58,414 nucleotides of DNA. Origin: DATDXN01 sp035289305 (GTDB taxonomy: Bacteria > Patescibacteriota > Microgenomatia > UBA1406 > HO2-37-13b). Each line of letters opens with the position of its first letter. Positions within the stretch are counted from its first letter, which is position 1. The position numbers and the translations under genes were made by a program. Below the pieces are notes generated by a model that worked only from the letters and a program-made list of their open reading frames with translations, had not been told where the DNA came from and did no database searches. Where the stretch lies: the NCBI GenBank assembly GCA_035289305.1, contig DATDXN010000015.1, positions 1-58,414 of the forward strand, read 5' to 3'. Of the stretch, positions 1 through 8,397 are shown in pieces.

Positions 1-183
1 CTCGTAGTTATTTATCAAATCAAGCTTTAAAGGACCCGACAGAAAATATTCAGGAAAAACAATTAAATCCAGTTTTTTGAGATCTTCCCTATTTTTCTCA
101 AGAAGATTCTTAACTTCCTCTAGATTTTTGTGAACTTTAAGGAACTCTGGCAAAAATTGAAAATAGCCAATATTAATAATCAT
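1..183 (-). CDS. Carbon-nitrogen hydrolase (nitrilase superfamily), N-terminal part, cut by window edge
   Basis: Translating the minus strand from the ATG at 183 gives 61 residues open to the window edge. The start MIINIGYFQF and the segment LDLIVFPEYFLSG have the pattern of the first strand and the catalytic-Glu motif (FPE) of nitrilase-superfamily amidohydrolases. Members of this family supply ammonia as the glutaminase part of glutamine-dependent NAD synthetase or act as free amidases. It lies directly downstream of a broken NAD-synthetase gene on the same strand, so a split glutaminase/synthetase pair is an attractive but unproven reading. No clear SD is seen. The Lys and Cys of the catalytic triad would lie outside the window, so substrate and even integrity are unknown. 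Confidence 0.6.
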   Translation of the reverse strand, partial: MIINIGYFQFLPEFLKVHKNLEEVKNLLEKNREDLKKLDLIVFPEYFLSGPLKLDLINNYE

Positions 184-197
184 ATCCAATTAAGTTT

Positions 198-598
198 TCA
201 TTCAGACAAATTGTTAAAATATCTATCTCTGTCAAATTTAACATCAGGTTTAACTTTTATTTTATATCCTCTGCCAATGGACTTATATCAACATATTCAT
301 AATCAACACCCATATCTCTTGCCGATTGGATAGCAAACATCACATCTTGATATTCGACAGCATTCATTTCTCCTCGTTGGCCTTCGGGGACTCTACCCAT
401 AATTAATCCTCTAACAAAATGTCTTGTTCCCGAAAGAGCTTCTTTACACAAAGCAGCAGTAGCGGTTGAATCAATCCCACCAGATAACCCAATCACAACC
501 CCGTCTAATTCAGGTTTTGAATACCCAGATATTTCATGAAGCGCTTTTCTAACATAACCTTTAAGATTGTCTATGGCTGGTTCGGGAATCCTTATTCG
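198..598 (-). pseudogene. nadE: Broken NAD+ synthetase (NadE) fragment
   Basis: A reading frame open from just after a TAG at 599-601 encodes a typical NadE N-terminal helix (LKGYVRKALHEISGY) followed by the PP-loop ATP-binding motif GLSGGIDST, which identifies ATP-dependent NAD synthetase. There is no ATG before the homology; the only usable start is a GTG at 496, which sits next to the PP-loop and would remove the helix. The frame ends at 257 after about 114 codons, whereas NadE is usually about 250 residues or more. Adding one A in the A-rich run near 256-262 would continue the frame for some 19 codons to a stop at 198, just before the nitrilase start. Both ends therefore look damaged, and the deamido-NAD-binding half is missing. 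Disrupted gene or assembly error; the family assignment is firm, the exact borders are not. Confidence 0.65.
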
Positions 599-601
599 CT
601 A

Positions 602-855
602 TGGTCTGATTCTGGCTTCATGATTAACTTGTCCTGGTTCTGGAACAGGAAACCAAAATTTTACTTCAGGAGAAATTGGGAGTGTGTGTCGGCGCACGGG
701 TGGGCGGGACAACGATACTTTCTTTTTCCCTTCCTAATTTTCAAAAGGCGTGAAAAATTTTGAGGGAAGCGAGGCCGCCAAAGGCGGGCGGGCAAAGCGA
801 AGGCGGCTGCGGCGATTCCCTTTCCCTCGCCGCGGCCGCCGGACGCTGTTAATTT
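602..855. other. GC-rich palindromic spacer, no intact gene
   Basis: This stretch separates the nadE remnant from the recombinase remnant and is much richer in GC than its surroundings from about 680 to 845. It contains nested inverted repeats, for example CCGCC-AAA-GGCGG at about 777-789 and a long imperfect palindrome made of GCGAGG/CCTCGC and GGCCGCC/GGCGGCC elements at about 765-842. Minus-strand translation of 602-690 yields a protein-like but startless peptide (PEVKFWFPVPEPGQ) ending at the TAG at 599-601. Nothing here is recognisable as a gene; it may be a decayed insertion. Confidence 0.5.
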
Positions 856-1236
856 CTACGAATTTTTTATAAAATATGTTCGAGCTTTGTTGTAAAGCTG
901 CACCAAAATCTGACTTTCAGAAAATTGACCGACTTTTTCGTTGGCGGCGCGGTGAGCCGCGCCTCCCGGTTGGCCAAGACGAGGTTCGAGCCAATCATTC
1001 TGCTTTTGTTCAATCCGCGCCATTTTCTCTTCCAGCGTCTTCTTTTCGGACAATAGAACGGCTTTTTGAAGCAGAGAGGAGATTTGTTTGTCCAAAACTT
1101 CTTGGCGAATACAAGGTTCTTTACATTTGACTGCCTTGGATTTCCGCGAGCAGTGATAATAGACGTAGTGGTGAACATTGCCGTTCTTTTGCTTCTTAAT
1201 AAGACCTGGGGCGAGGTTTTGGTGGAATAGGTTCAT
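856..1236 (-). pseudogene. Remnant of a large serine recombinase (zinc beta-ribbon / C-terminal part)
   Basis: The minus-strand frame encodes HHYVYYHCSRKSKAVKCKEP followed by IRQEVLDKQISSLLQK, the pattern of the recombinase zinc beta-ribbon and start of the coiled coil in large serine site-specific recombinases. The catalytic resolvase domain and recombinase domain are absent, and the first CxxC knuckle that normally follows the GLI motif is missing, so only two of four zinc ligands are left. The tail contains a GC-rich insertion: a perfect 7-bp hairpin (GGCGCGG-TGAG-CCGCGCC) at 946-963 falls where the coiled coil should continue. It overlaps the 3' end of the upstream hypothetical gene. Best read as a decayed mobile-element gene. 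Confidence 0.6.
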
Positions 1237-1840
1237 TCAGTAAAACCTTCATCAAGTTAAGGCGTGTTGGAGTATCTCTGTGATGAAGTAGCATAAGTTC
1301 TCTCATGAGGGTTAGCACTTCCCTGTCGTGAGATGTAATGTTTTTCTGACAATATAAAAGAAGTTGCTCTTTTAAGTCTGCTTCAGATACAACTTCCATG
1401 AATTGTTTTTCAGGAAAAAGCATAAGCCCTAGAGGTGCAGTTGCTCCAGTTAGTTCATATTGTCCCAAATCTGATCCAAGCGCTGTAATGTTTGTACTGA
1501 TAGCTGGAATACGTTGAGCGCGAAACCATTCACGCATTCTTGATTTTTCTGGTGAAAAGTTGGAGAATTTGATACATATAGCCTGATAGCGAGGATCTTT
1601 TCCTATACGAGAATATTCAGACAATATTTCTTTTTGTTCTTCTTCTGAAAGCTGTGCTACACCTTTGTGGATTGCTTCATTTGAATTACCAAGACGTTCT
1701 ACTTGTCTTCTATAGTTACCCAAAACTGGATTTTCGAGGAATAATATATTAATCTCCGCAATACTTTCTCCTAGAGTCGCCTCAAATAGTTTTTCCTCTT
1801 GAGGATCAATCGGATATAACGTTTCTACTCCGCCACGCAT
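1196..1840 (-). CDS. Hypothetical protein, 214 residues, no family recognised
   Basis: I do not recognise this protein. It is soluble, mixed charged, with no signal peptide, membrane segment or obvious motif; the middle has two helix-rich stretches (LSEEEQKEILSEYSRIG and LTLMRELMLLHH). The last dozen residues (IPPKPRPRSY) are coded by sequence shared, in another frame, with the recombinase remnant, so the natural C-terminus may have been altered when that element inserted. The ATG start is supported by a good promoter, TTGATT-17 nt-TATACT, ending 11 nt upstream, with no SD. It diverges from holA across 41 nt. Possibly a cargo gene of the decayed mobile element; this is inference from position only. 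Confidence 0.55.
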   Translation of the reverse strand: MRGGVETLYPIDPQEEKLFEATLGESIAEINILFLENPVLGNYRRQVERLGNSNEAIHKGVAQLSEEEQKEILSEYSRIGKDPRYQAICIKFSNFSPEKSRMREWFRAQRIPAISTNITALGSDLGQYELTGATAPLGLMLFPEKQFMEVVSEADLKEQLLLYCQKNITSHDREVLTLMRELMLLHHRDTPTRLNLMKVLLNEPIPPKPRPRSY

Positions 1841-1851
1841 TATAAAAGAAT

Positions 1852-1880
1852 AGTATACTACTCTATAAAGAAAAAATCAA
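1852..1880 (-). promoter_or_regulatory. Promoter of the 214-residue hypothetical gene
   Basis: On the minus strand TTGATT (1880-1875), a 17-nt spacer and TATACT (1857-1852) lie in sigma70 geometry, 11 nt before the ATG at 1840. No SD follows, so the transcript would be nearly leaderless. The AGTATACT core is itself palindromic and lies in the divergent gap with holA. Confidence 0.5.
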
Positions 1881-1881
1881 T

Positions 1882-2559
1882 ATGATCTATCTTTTTTGCG
1901 GAGATGATACGGCCGCCTCACGAAATGCTTTTCATCTCGCGAAGGTCGCATACAAACAGAAAAACTATGAGGTGATCGCAATTGGCGAAAAAAACATCAC
2001 CGAGCTTGAAAAATGGCTCGTCAACAGCCAAAATCTCTTTTGGCAAAACAGGATTTTTGCGGGAGAGAATCTGCTCTCAAAAAAAGAATACCGTGATATT
2101 TTCAAAAATTATGATACAAAAGATGAAAACGCTATCATTCTTCTCTGGGATGAGGAGATTGATGAGCGAAGCGCAAAACGCATCTTCAAAACAGCGCGTC
2201 TTTCCATATCAAAACTGCCCTCAACAATCTTTAAGTTTTTGGATGCCGTATATCCTTCAAACAAAACCCCTGCATTGCGTCTTCTGCAGGATATTTCGCA
2301 GTCGATTGATGAACACATCATATTGTATATGTTGCAAAAAAGAATTCGCGAACTGATCGCAGTTACCACCGGAAAAACACCGGAGAAATTGCAGCAGTGG
2401 CAGATCGCAAAGCTCTCTATGCAGAGCAAAAAATGGAAGGAGCAGCAATTGTTGTCATTTTATGATGCGTTGTATAGAATTGAAGTATATGCGAAAACAA
2501 ATACTCATTACTATTCTATCAAAAAGTCACTTGACATTGCACTGTGCTACTCTATATGA
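1882..2559 (+). CDS. holA: DNA polymerase III delta subunit (clamp loader), short form
   Basis: HolA is the clamp-loader subunit that opens the beta sliding clamp. The N-terminus (MIYLFCGDDTAASRN) matches the short N-terminal strand-loop of HolA proteins, which resembles but lacks a functional P-loop, and the C-terminal third (helices around QKRIRELI, KLSMQSKKWKEQQLLSFYDAL) resembles the collar/DNA-binding helices. At 225 residues it is clearly shorter than the usual 330-340, as seen for many CPR homologs; the middle domain appears reduced. A TATAAA hexamer at 1864-1869 lies 12 nt before the ATG and no SD is present. The next gene's promoter overlaps its last codons. Assignment rests on pattern similarity at both ends, so it is moderately sure. 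Confidence 0.6.
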   Translation: MIYLFCGDDTAASRNAFHLAKVAYKQKNYEVIAIGEKNITELEKWLVNSQNLFWQNRIFAGENLLSKKEYRDIFKNYDTKDENAIILLWDEEIDERSAKRIFKTARLSISKLPSTIFKFLDAVYPSNKTPALRLLQDISQSIDEHIILYMLQKRIRELIAVTTGKTPEKLQQWQIAKLSMQSKKWKEQQLLSFYDALYRIEVYAKTNTHYYSIKKSLDIALCYSI

Positions 2560-2560
2560 T
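2531..2560 (+). promoter_or_regulatory. Promoter for the phosphomannomutase/isomerase pair
   Basis: TTGACA (2531-2536), 18-nt spacer and TATGAT (2555-2560) form a near-consensus sigma70 promoter lying across the last codons of holA. The predicted 5' leader is about 50 nt and contains the ACCCCGAT palindrome at 2586-2604. Confidence 0.55.
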
Positions 2561-2585
2561 AGCATCATACAAAAATTAAAAGTCA

Positions 2586-2604
2586 ACCCCGATAAAATCG
2601 GGGT
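2586..2604. repeat. Palindrome ACCCCGAT-AAA-ATCGGGGT (family R1)
   Basis: A perfect 8-bp stem with a 3-nt loop sits 12 nt upstream of the phosphomannomutase start, inside its predicted 5' leader. A second copy with the same arms lies at 44212-44232 upstream of lemA. No U-tract follows, so it is not an intrinsic terminator. Confidence 0.7.
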
Positions 2605-2616
2605 CAAAAGTCAAAA

Positions 2617-4017
2617 ATGATAAACATTGCCTCACAGATTTTCAAAAGCTACGATATTCGCGGTACCTACCCTGATCAAATTCATGAGAAGAACATTGTT
2701 GCTATTGTCAATGCTATTCACGCTTTTTTTCTTGAGCAAGCAAAAAAAGAGAGTATTTCTATAGTCGTTGGCCGCGATATGCGACTATCAGGTCCTTCAC
2801 TGTTTGCAATTGTCAAAAAAACACTTGTTGATGCTGGAGCACAGGTGATTGATATCGGACTCGTGGCAACACCCACGTTTTATTTTACCGTCCAAACATA
2901 TAGGTATGATGCGGGTATTCAACTTTCTGCATCTCATAATCCCCCTCAATACAACGGCTTGAAACTGGTGCAAAATTTTGGCGGCAGACTTCTCAAGATT
3001 GGTAAATCAACCGGAATGGAAAAGATCAAGGAATATGCCCTTGCCGGAAAAAAAGCTAGTTCATCACAGAAAGGCACTGTGACTGCAAAAAAAAATATCC
3101 TTACTCATGAAATAGAGGAAGTAAAAAAAATGGTAGATTTTTCTGGTATTTTACCGCTTAAAGTCGTTGCGGATCCTGCAAATGCCATGGGGTCTCTGTA
3201 TATAGAAGAGCTTTTTAAACATCTGCCCTGTGAGCTCGTAAAAATGAATTTTGAGCTTGATGGTTCTTTTCCCGCTCACCAACCAGATCCTTTGGTCAAA
3301 GCAAATCTCAAGAGTTTGCAGCAGAAAGTACGTGAGGAGCGAGCAGATATTGGACTTGCTCCAGACGGAGACGGAGACCGACTTTTTTTCGTCGATGAAA
3401 AGGGGCAGATCGTTTCTGCCTCCTACATCACGGCACTTGTGGCGCGAGAACTTTTGAAAAAAACCCCCGGAGCCGCAATTTTATATGATATTCGCTATAC
3501 CAAAACACCTGCGAAAAACGTGAAAAAGTATGGCGGCATTTCTCATATTACCAAAGTTGGCCATGCGTTCATTACAGAAGCCATGCATACACATAAAGCT
3601 CTTTTTGCGGGAGAATCGTCAGGTCATTATTATTTCGCCAAAACTGGCGGTGCCGAGTGGCAACTCCCCGTTATTTTAATCGTATTATCAGTCATATCAA
3701 AGGAAAAAAAACCACTTTCTCTGGTAGTTGAAGAGCTTCGGGGGAGTTTTGAATCAGGTGAATATAATTTCAAAACAGATACAGCGAAGGAGATTTTAGC
3801 AGCGCTGCAGGAGAAATATTGTGATGGTAAAATGGTGACAATTGATGGTGTGGCTGTTGAATATGATACATGGAGATTTGGTGTACGCACCTCAAATACC
3901 GAGCCTCTCATACGACTCAACCTCGAGGCAGATAGTGAGAAGCTTATGGAGGAAAAACGAGATGAGCTTATCAATTTCATTACCCATGCTGGGGCGACTC
4001 TCATGAAGGAGGAGTAA
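2617..4017 (+). CDS. manB: Phosphomannomutase/phosphoglucomutase
   Basis: A 466-residue alpha-D-phosphohexomutase that interconverts hexose 1- and 6-phosphates for nucleotide-sugar synthesis and glycogen-type metabolism. All four family signatures are present: the phosphoserine loop SASHNPPQYNG (catalytic Ser about 106), the metal loop PDGDGDR (about 249-255), the sugar-binding loop GESSGHYYF (about 332-340) and the phosphate-binding loop RTSNTEPLIR (about 424-433). Length is normal. Start: ATG without SD, preceded by an ACCCCGAT hairpin in a roughly 50-nt leader from a strong promoter. The isomerase gene follows after 4 nt with its own SD, so glucose/mannose 6-phosphate supply and 1-phosphate formation are co-transcribed. 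PMM versus PGM preference cannot be told from sequence. Confidence 0.93.
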   Translation: MINIASQIFKSYDIRGTYPDQIHEKNIVAIVNAIHAFFLEQAKKESISIVVGRDMRLSGPSLFAIVKKTLVDAGAQVIDIGLVATPTFYFTVQTYRYDAGIQLSASHNPPQYNGLKLVQNFGGRLLKIGKSTGMEKIKEYALAGKKASSSQKGTVTAKKNILTHEIEEVKKMVDFSGILPLKVVADPANAMGSLYIEELFKHLPCELVKMNFELDGSFPAHQPDPLVKANLKSLQQKVREERADIGLAPDGDGDRLFFVDEKGQIVSASYITALVARELLKKTPGAAILYDIRYTKTPAKNVKKYGGISHITKVGHAFITEAMHTHKALFAGESSGHYYFAKTGGAEWQLPVILIVLSVISKEKKPLSLVVEELRGSFESGEYNFKTDTAKEILAALQEKYCDGKMVTIDGVAVEYDTWRFGVRTSNTEPLIRLNLEADSEKLMEEKRDELINFITHAGATLMKEE

Positions 4018-4021
4018 ACAC

Positions 4022-5056
4022 ATGATAGATACACAAAAAATAAAAAAATTAGACACTGCAGACGTGTATTCATCTATCAAACAACTACCTCATCAAATAG
4101 AACAAGCCATGAAAGACGTAGAAAGAATAGCCTACCCAGAAAAATATAGAGATGCCGAAAACATCGCCATATCCGGTATGGGTGGCTCTATTTATAATTA
4201 CTATGTTATTTCCTCTCTTTTTACGCGTGAGCTGCACAAGCCCATCATAGCGGTAAATGGATATGAGCTTCCCGCATATATGAAGGCAAAAACACTGTTT
4301 GTCGGCTCTTCATATTCAGGAAGTACCGAGGAAACGATTGCCTCAACGACCGATGCCATCAAGCAAAACCTATTGGTTACTGCTTTAACCACAGGAGGAA
4401 AATTGGGTGAATTGATGAAGTTTCATGATCTTCCTTTTTATCAATTTACACCTCATTTTAATCCCTGTGGTCAGCCCAGAGTAGGTGTGGGTTATATGAT
4501 TTTTGGTGCTATTTTCATACTCTCACATTTGGGACTTCTTCATCTTGATATTGCTGCGGTGCACAGTGCTATTACTACCCTCAAAAATAATGATGCACGC
4601 ATACAAGAAAAAGCATATAAGCTCAAAAATCAGATGAAAGATACCATTATTATCTTCGTCGGATCAGAACATGTAAGCGGTGTGGTACACGCAGCGCGCA
4701 ATCAGATCAATGAAACAGCAAAAGCGTTTGCACAATATCACCTCATTCCCGAGCTCAATCATCATCTGATGGAAGGACTCACCTACCCGAAGGATAAAAA
4801 ACTTACCTTTGTGTTCTATAATTCCCACCTTTATCATGGGAGAAATAGAAAACGCTATGACGTCACGAAAAAAGTGCTTGATAAACAAGGTGTTCCTTAT
4901 ATTGATGTATCGCTTGAGGGGAAAAATAAACTTGAGGAGTTTTTGCTCTATCTTCAGTTGAGCTCATATCTTTCATTCTTCCTCGGCATCGACTACGGTG
5001 TTGACCCCTCTCAAATCCAGTGGGTAGATTATTTCAAAAAAGAGCTTGCAAAATGA
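4022..5056 (+). CDS. Bifunctional phosphoglucose/phosphomannose isomerase
   Basis: A 344-residue SIS-fold isomerase of the archaeal/bacterial PGI/PMI family that interconverts fructose 6-phosphate with glucose 6- or mannose 6-phosphate. Seen: the first SIS phosphate loop SGMGGS (51-56), the second SSYSGSTEET (96-105) and the catalytic region NETAKAFAQYHLIPELNHH with conserved Glu, Glu and His. The start ATG follows the preceding stop by a few bases and has an SD (GGAGGAG) 8 nt upstream that lies in the end of the mutase gene. Together the two genes connect fructose 6-phosphate with mannose 1-phosphate and glucose 1-phosphate. A palindromic repeat follows the stop. Confidence 0.9.
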   Translation: MIDTQKIKKLDTADVYSSIKQLPHQIEQAMKDVERIAYPEKYRDAENIAISGMGGSIYNYYVISSLFTRELHKPIIAVNGYELPAYMKAKTLFVGSSYSGSTEETIASTTDAIKQNLLVTALTTGGKLGELMKFHDLPFYQFTPHFNPCGQPRVGVGYMIFGAIFILSHLGLLHLDIAAVHSAITTLKNNDARIQEKAYKLKNQMKDTIIIFVGSEHVSGVVHAARNQINETAKAFAQYHLIPELNHHLMEGLTYPKDKKLTFVFYNSHLYHGRNRKRYDVTKKVLDKQGVPYIDVSLEGKNKLEEFLLYLQLSSYLSFFLGIDYGVDPSQIQWVDYFKKELAK

Positions 5057-5068
5057 TAATCTATTTCA

Positions 5069-5094
5069 ACTTTAATTATTTAATAAATTAAAGT
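5069..5094. repeat. AT-rich palindrome (family R2), copy 1
   Basis: ACTTTAATT ... AATTAAAGT is a perfect 9-bp inverted repeat just after the isomerase stop. A 24-nt stretch (5069-5092) recurs exactly, on the other strand, at 29423-29446 upstream of the rRNA promoter. It could act as a weak terminator, but no GC-rich stem or clear U-tract is present. Confidence 0.7.
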
Positions 5095-5146
5095 CGTTTG
5101 TTACAAAGTTCCGAATGAGGATAATGCATACTGTATTAAATGACCA

Positions 5147-5175
5147 TTGACTTTTTTCCATAACTTATATACCAT
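5147..5175 (+). promoter_or_regulatory. Promoter of the PsbP-like surface protein gene
   Basis: TTGACT (5147-5152), a 17-nt spacer and TACCAT (5170-5175) end 6 nt before the ATG at 5182. With a start site about 7 nt after the -10 box, transcription would begin at or beside the ATG, i.e. a leaderless mRNA. Confidence 0.5.
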
Positions 5176-5181
5176 AAAAAT

Positions 5182-5937
5182 ATGGACCACCAGGATCGTT
5201 CCCATGCATCACCATCATTTATCAATATATTTGTACTCCTCTTGTTTGCGGCTGTCATTGCGTTTGCGTCGTCTGTAGGAACATATATGTACATGACTTC
5301 GCAAAAAAATCAAGAGTCACCAACCAATCAACCTCTTGTAATTCCTCAAACCGCTGTTTCACCGACTTCTACATCGGCTAATCCGATAACGACTTCAGAT
5401 GAAACGGCGAATTGGAAAACATATACAAATAATCGCTATGGCTATAATATTAAATATCCAGCAAACTGGTTTGTTAGCACAAAATATTCTGAAATGGATT
5501 TTACAAGGCGCGGTGGTTATGATGTTGGCATTACTTATTATGGTGGAGATACCGCCTGGTCAAATTATCCTAAATTTGATTATACTCCACCCGATCCGCC
5601 ACCCTCTGATTCACAATTCATTGGTCTTATAATTCTTAAAACAGACCAATCTTTAGATGATTATTACAATTCAACATACAATGATCCTAATGACCCTGAA
5701 ACAAAAGTTCTTGAGAAAGAAAAATCTACTATTCAAGGTAAGGGATTATTAAAATTTACATATGTTAACTTTATTAATACACTTAAAACAAATAATCCTC
5801 AAGGTGCTAAGGCACGAAAAGCACTGGTAAAAATAAATAATGGGATCATGATCTTCAGTTATTCGATAGAAGAATACAAAAAAGATGAAAGCAAGATATT
5901 TGATTCTATGATAGATTCCTTGCGTTTTACACGATGA
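5182..5937 (+). CDS. Membrane-anchored PsbP-like extracytoplasmic protein
   Basis: A 251-residue protein with one N-terminal membrane segment (about 14-38), a Thr/Ser/Pro-rich linker (about 40-75) and a soluble domain starting WKTYTNNRYGYNIKYPANW. That opening is characteristic of PsbP-like/DUF domains very common in small exported proteins of CPR bacteria; ligand and role are unknown. There is no lipobox Cys, so it is anchored by the uncleaved helix with the domain outside. Single-gene unit with its own promoter directly against the ATG and no SD. The fold assignment is from the opening motif and architecture only. Confidence 0.65.
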   Translation: MDHQDRSHASPSFINIFVLLLFAAVIAFASSVGTYMYMTSQKNQESPTNQPLVIPQTAVSPTSTSANPITTSDETANWKTYTNNRYGYNIKYPANWFVSTKYSEMDFTRRGGYDVGITYYGGDTAWSNYPKFDYTPPDPPPSDSQFIGLIILKTDQSLDDYYNSTYNDPNDPETKVLEKEKSTIQGKGLLKFTYVNFINTLKTNNPQGAKARKALVKINNGIMIFSYSIEEYKKDESKIFDSMIDSLRFTR

Positions 5938-5998
5938 GTTCATGAAACCCACCTCTTTTTTACATTTTTGAACCTTCCTTAATCAACGATATTTCAAG

Positions 5999-6028
5999 TT
6001 GCTTTTTTTCCGATTTCATGCGTATACT
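5999..6028 (+). promoter_or_regulatory. Promoter of the PEP synthase-enolase-iPGM operon
   Basis: TTGCTT (5999-6004), 18-nt spacer and TATACT (6023-6028) precede the ATG at 6043 by 14 nt; a second possible -10, TATAGT, lies at 6035-6040. No SD is present between them and the start. Confidence 0.4.
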
Positions 6029-6042
6029 GAATAATATAGTTT

Positions 6043-8397
6043 ATGGCAAAAAAACACATTGTGTGGTTTGAGGAAGTTGATAAGGAAGATGTTGGGTTAG
6101 TAGGCGGCAAGGGCGCAAACTTAGGAGAAATGTTGAGAGCAGGTTTCCCAGTTCCGTATGGATTTATCGTTACGTCATATGCATATTTTTCCTTTATAGA
6201 GGAGAATAAGCTTTCTCCCAAAATAAAAGAATTATTAAGCGGTATTGACTATGAAGATTCTGATAAATTGGACAAAATTGCGCATCAAATCCAACGCCTC
6301 ATCACTTCCTCACCCATTCCTTCCTCACTTACAAAAACTGTCATAGAATTTTACGACCACCTTGAAGAAAAAGAGCAAAAAATTCTAAAAAAACATACGA
6401 GTCCTTTTGCGCGTATAAAAGCGCCTTTGAAGGCAACCTATACCCCACCGGTAGTGGCGGTACGCTCAAGCGCCACTGCCGAGGACCTGCCCACTGCCTC
6501 TTTTGCGGGACAACAAGAGACATATCTCAATATAAAAGGTGAAAATCACTTACTCATGAAAATCAGAGAATGCTGGGCATCTCTTTTCACACCCCGCGCC
6601 ATATATTATAGAAACAACCAAAAATTTGACCATTTCAAAGTCGGTCTTGCGGCAGTGGTGCAAAAAATGATAAATGGAGACTCATCAGGTATTGCCTTCA
6701 GTATCGACCCTATCACCAATAATAAATCAATGATGACGATTGAGGCAATTTTTGGTCTTGGCGAGTATATCGTGCAGGGAAAAGTCACCCCGGACCACTA
6801 TGAAATCGACAAAAAAACCCTCTCCATCGTCAAAAAAGAAATACGCACCCAAAAAACTGCGCTCGTTAAGGAAAAAGGCCGGAATAAAGAAATTATTCTT
6901 ACCAAGACCCACGGAGACAAGGAAAAGCTGACCGATGATCTGATTATTAAACTCGCACAGATGGTCAAAAATATCGAAAAACATTATTATTTTCCCCAAG
7001 ATATCGAGTGGGCCATGAAAGACAATCAATTATATATTGTTCAGTCACGACCAATTACAACGATTAATCACCCAAATATGGTAGAGACAGGTCGCGACCT
7101 GTCTCTACAGAATAAAGGAAAAATATTGGTAAAAGGAGATCCAGCCTCTCCAGGTATAGCATCTGGAAGGCCTGTTATTATCATGAAGCCTTCTGAAATT
7201 GACAGAGTCAAAAAAGGCGACGTGTTAGTGGCTCCTCATACAAATCCTGATTACGTCCCTGCGATGCGCAGAGCATACGCTATTGTCACTGAAACAGGCG
7301 GACGTACCTCACATGCTGCCATCGTTTCGCGTGAGCTTGGTGTACCTGCCGTGGTTGGGGCTTCCTCTGCGATACGGATTTTGAAGCATGAAAAGATAAT
7401 TACCGTCAATGGTAAAAACGGAGAAATTACGCGCGGAGGATTTTTCACGCCTCGGCCGTCCCAAACTCAAGAAAAAAGTAAGGCACATTACTCAAAACTC
7501 CATACGTTGACAAAAGTGTATGTCAACCTCGGTGAACCAGAGGAGGCAAAAAGAGTGGCGAGCATGCCTGTTGACGGGGTAGGTTTACTTCGTGCAGAGT
7601 TTATGATCGCAGAAATGGGTATTCATCCAAGAGAATTTATCAAGGAGAAAAAACAGCATTTTTTTACCCATACATTGACAAAAAATCTCATTACGTTTGC
7701 AAAAGCCTTTGCGCCACGCCCCATCATATATCGAGCAACGGATTTCAAAACAAATGAATATAGAAACTTAAAAGGCGGTTCATTATATGAGCCCAAAGAA
7801 GAAAATCCGCTTATTGGTTATCGCGGCGCAACGCGCTACATCGCTGATAAACAGGTTTTTGAGCTAGAACTTGCGGCTTTAAAGAATGTCAGAGAAAAGG
7901 GTTACAAAAATATACATTTGATGATTCCGTTTATACGGACGCCTCATGAGCTTTTTCAGATTAAAAATATTCTTTCATCTTTTGATTTTATCAATCGTCC
8001 CTCATTCAAGCTCTGGATCATGGTCGAGGTCCCATCAACCGTTATACTCCTTGAGGATTTTATTAAAATGGGAATTGATGGTGTATCCATTGGGACGAAT
8101 GATCTGACTATGCTTATATTAGGTGTCGACCGCGACAGCCACGAAGTCGCCCCTCTTTACGATGAGCGAAACAAAGCGGTATTGTGGGCGATTGAACGGG
8201 TTGTCAAAACTGCAAAAAAACATGGTATTACTTCCTCGCTCTGTGGACAGGCTGCATCTGATTACCCCGATTTAGTTGAAAAATTGGTAGAATGGGGTAT
8301 AACCAGTGTATCCGTGAGTCCTGATGCTTTTACTCAAACAAAATTACATGTGTTTTCTGCAGAAAAAAAATTATGGCAAAAATTAAAAAAATCGTAA
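6043..8397 (+). CDS. ppsA: Phosphoenolpyruvate synthase (pyruvate, water dikinase)
   Basis: A 784-residue three-domain enzyme that makes PEP from pyruvate with ATP giving AMP and phosphate. Order: N-terminal ATP-grasp domain (about 1-330, with FGLGEYIVQGKVTPDHY and IEWAMKDNQLYIVQSRP), phosphohistidine swivel domain with GGRTSHAAIVSRELGVPAVV (catalytic His 424), and a C-terminal PEP/pyruvate TIM barrel with GTNDLTMLILGVDRDS and LCGQAASDYP (catalytic Cys about 734). Length and motifs are normal. It is first in a three-gene operon; enolase starts 25 nt inside its 3' end. Next to enolase and iPGM this suggests the lower glycolytic segment can run towards sugars, or that PpsA substitutes for pyruvate kinase in reverse, as proposed for some CPR; direction cannot be read from sequence. 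Confidence 0.95.
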   Translation: MAKKHIVWFEEVDKEDVGLVGGKGANLGEMLRAGFPVPYGFIVTSYAYFSFIEENKLSPKIKELLSGIDYEDSDKLDKIAHQIQRLITSSPIPSSLTKTVIEFYDHLEEKEQKILKKHTSPFARIKAPLKATYTPPVVAVRSSATAEDLPTASFAGQQETYLNIKGENHLLMKIRECWASLFTPRAIYYRNNQKFDHFKVGLAAVVQKMINGDSSGIAFSIDPITNNKSMMTIEAIFGLGEYIVQGKVTPDHYEIDKKTLSIVKKEIRTQKTALVKEKGRNKEIILTKTHGDKEKLTDDLIIKLAQMVKNIEKHYYFPQDIEWAMKDNQLYIVQSRPITTINHPNMVETGRDLSLQNKGKILVKGDPASPGIASGRPVIIMKPSEIDRVKKGDVLVAPHTNPDYVPAMRRAYAIVTETGGRTSHAAIVSRELGVPAVVGASSAIRILKHEKIITVNGKNGEITRGGFFTPRPSQTQEKSKAHYSKLHTLTKVYVNLGEPEEAKRVASMPVDGVGLLRAEFMIAEMGIHPREFIKEKKQHFFTHTLTKNLITFAKAFAPRPIIYRATDFKTNEYRNLKGGSLYEPKEENPLIGYRGATRYIADKQVFELELAALKNVREKGYKNIHLMIPFIRTPHELFQIKNILSSFDFINRPSFKLWIMVEVPSTVILLEDFIKMGIDGVSIGTNDLTMLILGVDRDSHEVAPLYDERNKAVLWAIERVVKTAKKHGITSSLCGQAASDYPDLVEKLVEWGITSVSVSPDAFTQTKLHVFSAEKKLWQKLKKS

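Noticed and set aside
599..690. Read-through of TAG to join the PEVKFWFPVPEPGQ peptide to NadE
   Set aside because: No evidence for TAG recoding in the window, and NadE does not need that extension; more likely unrelated or decayed sequence.
8373..8397. Possible misassembly because enolase starts inside ppsA
   Set aside because: The overlapping frames both give canonical family ends (ppsA C-terminus, enolase MAKIKKIV...DSRG), so the 25-nt overlap is real.
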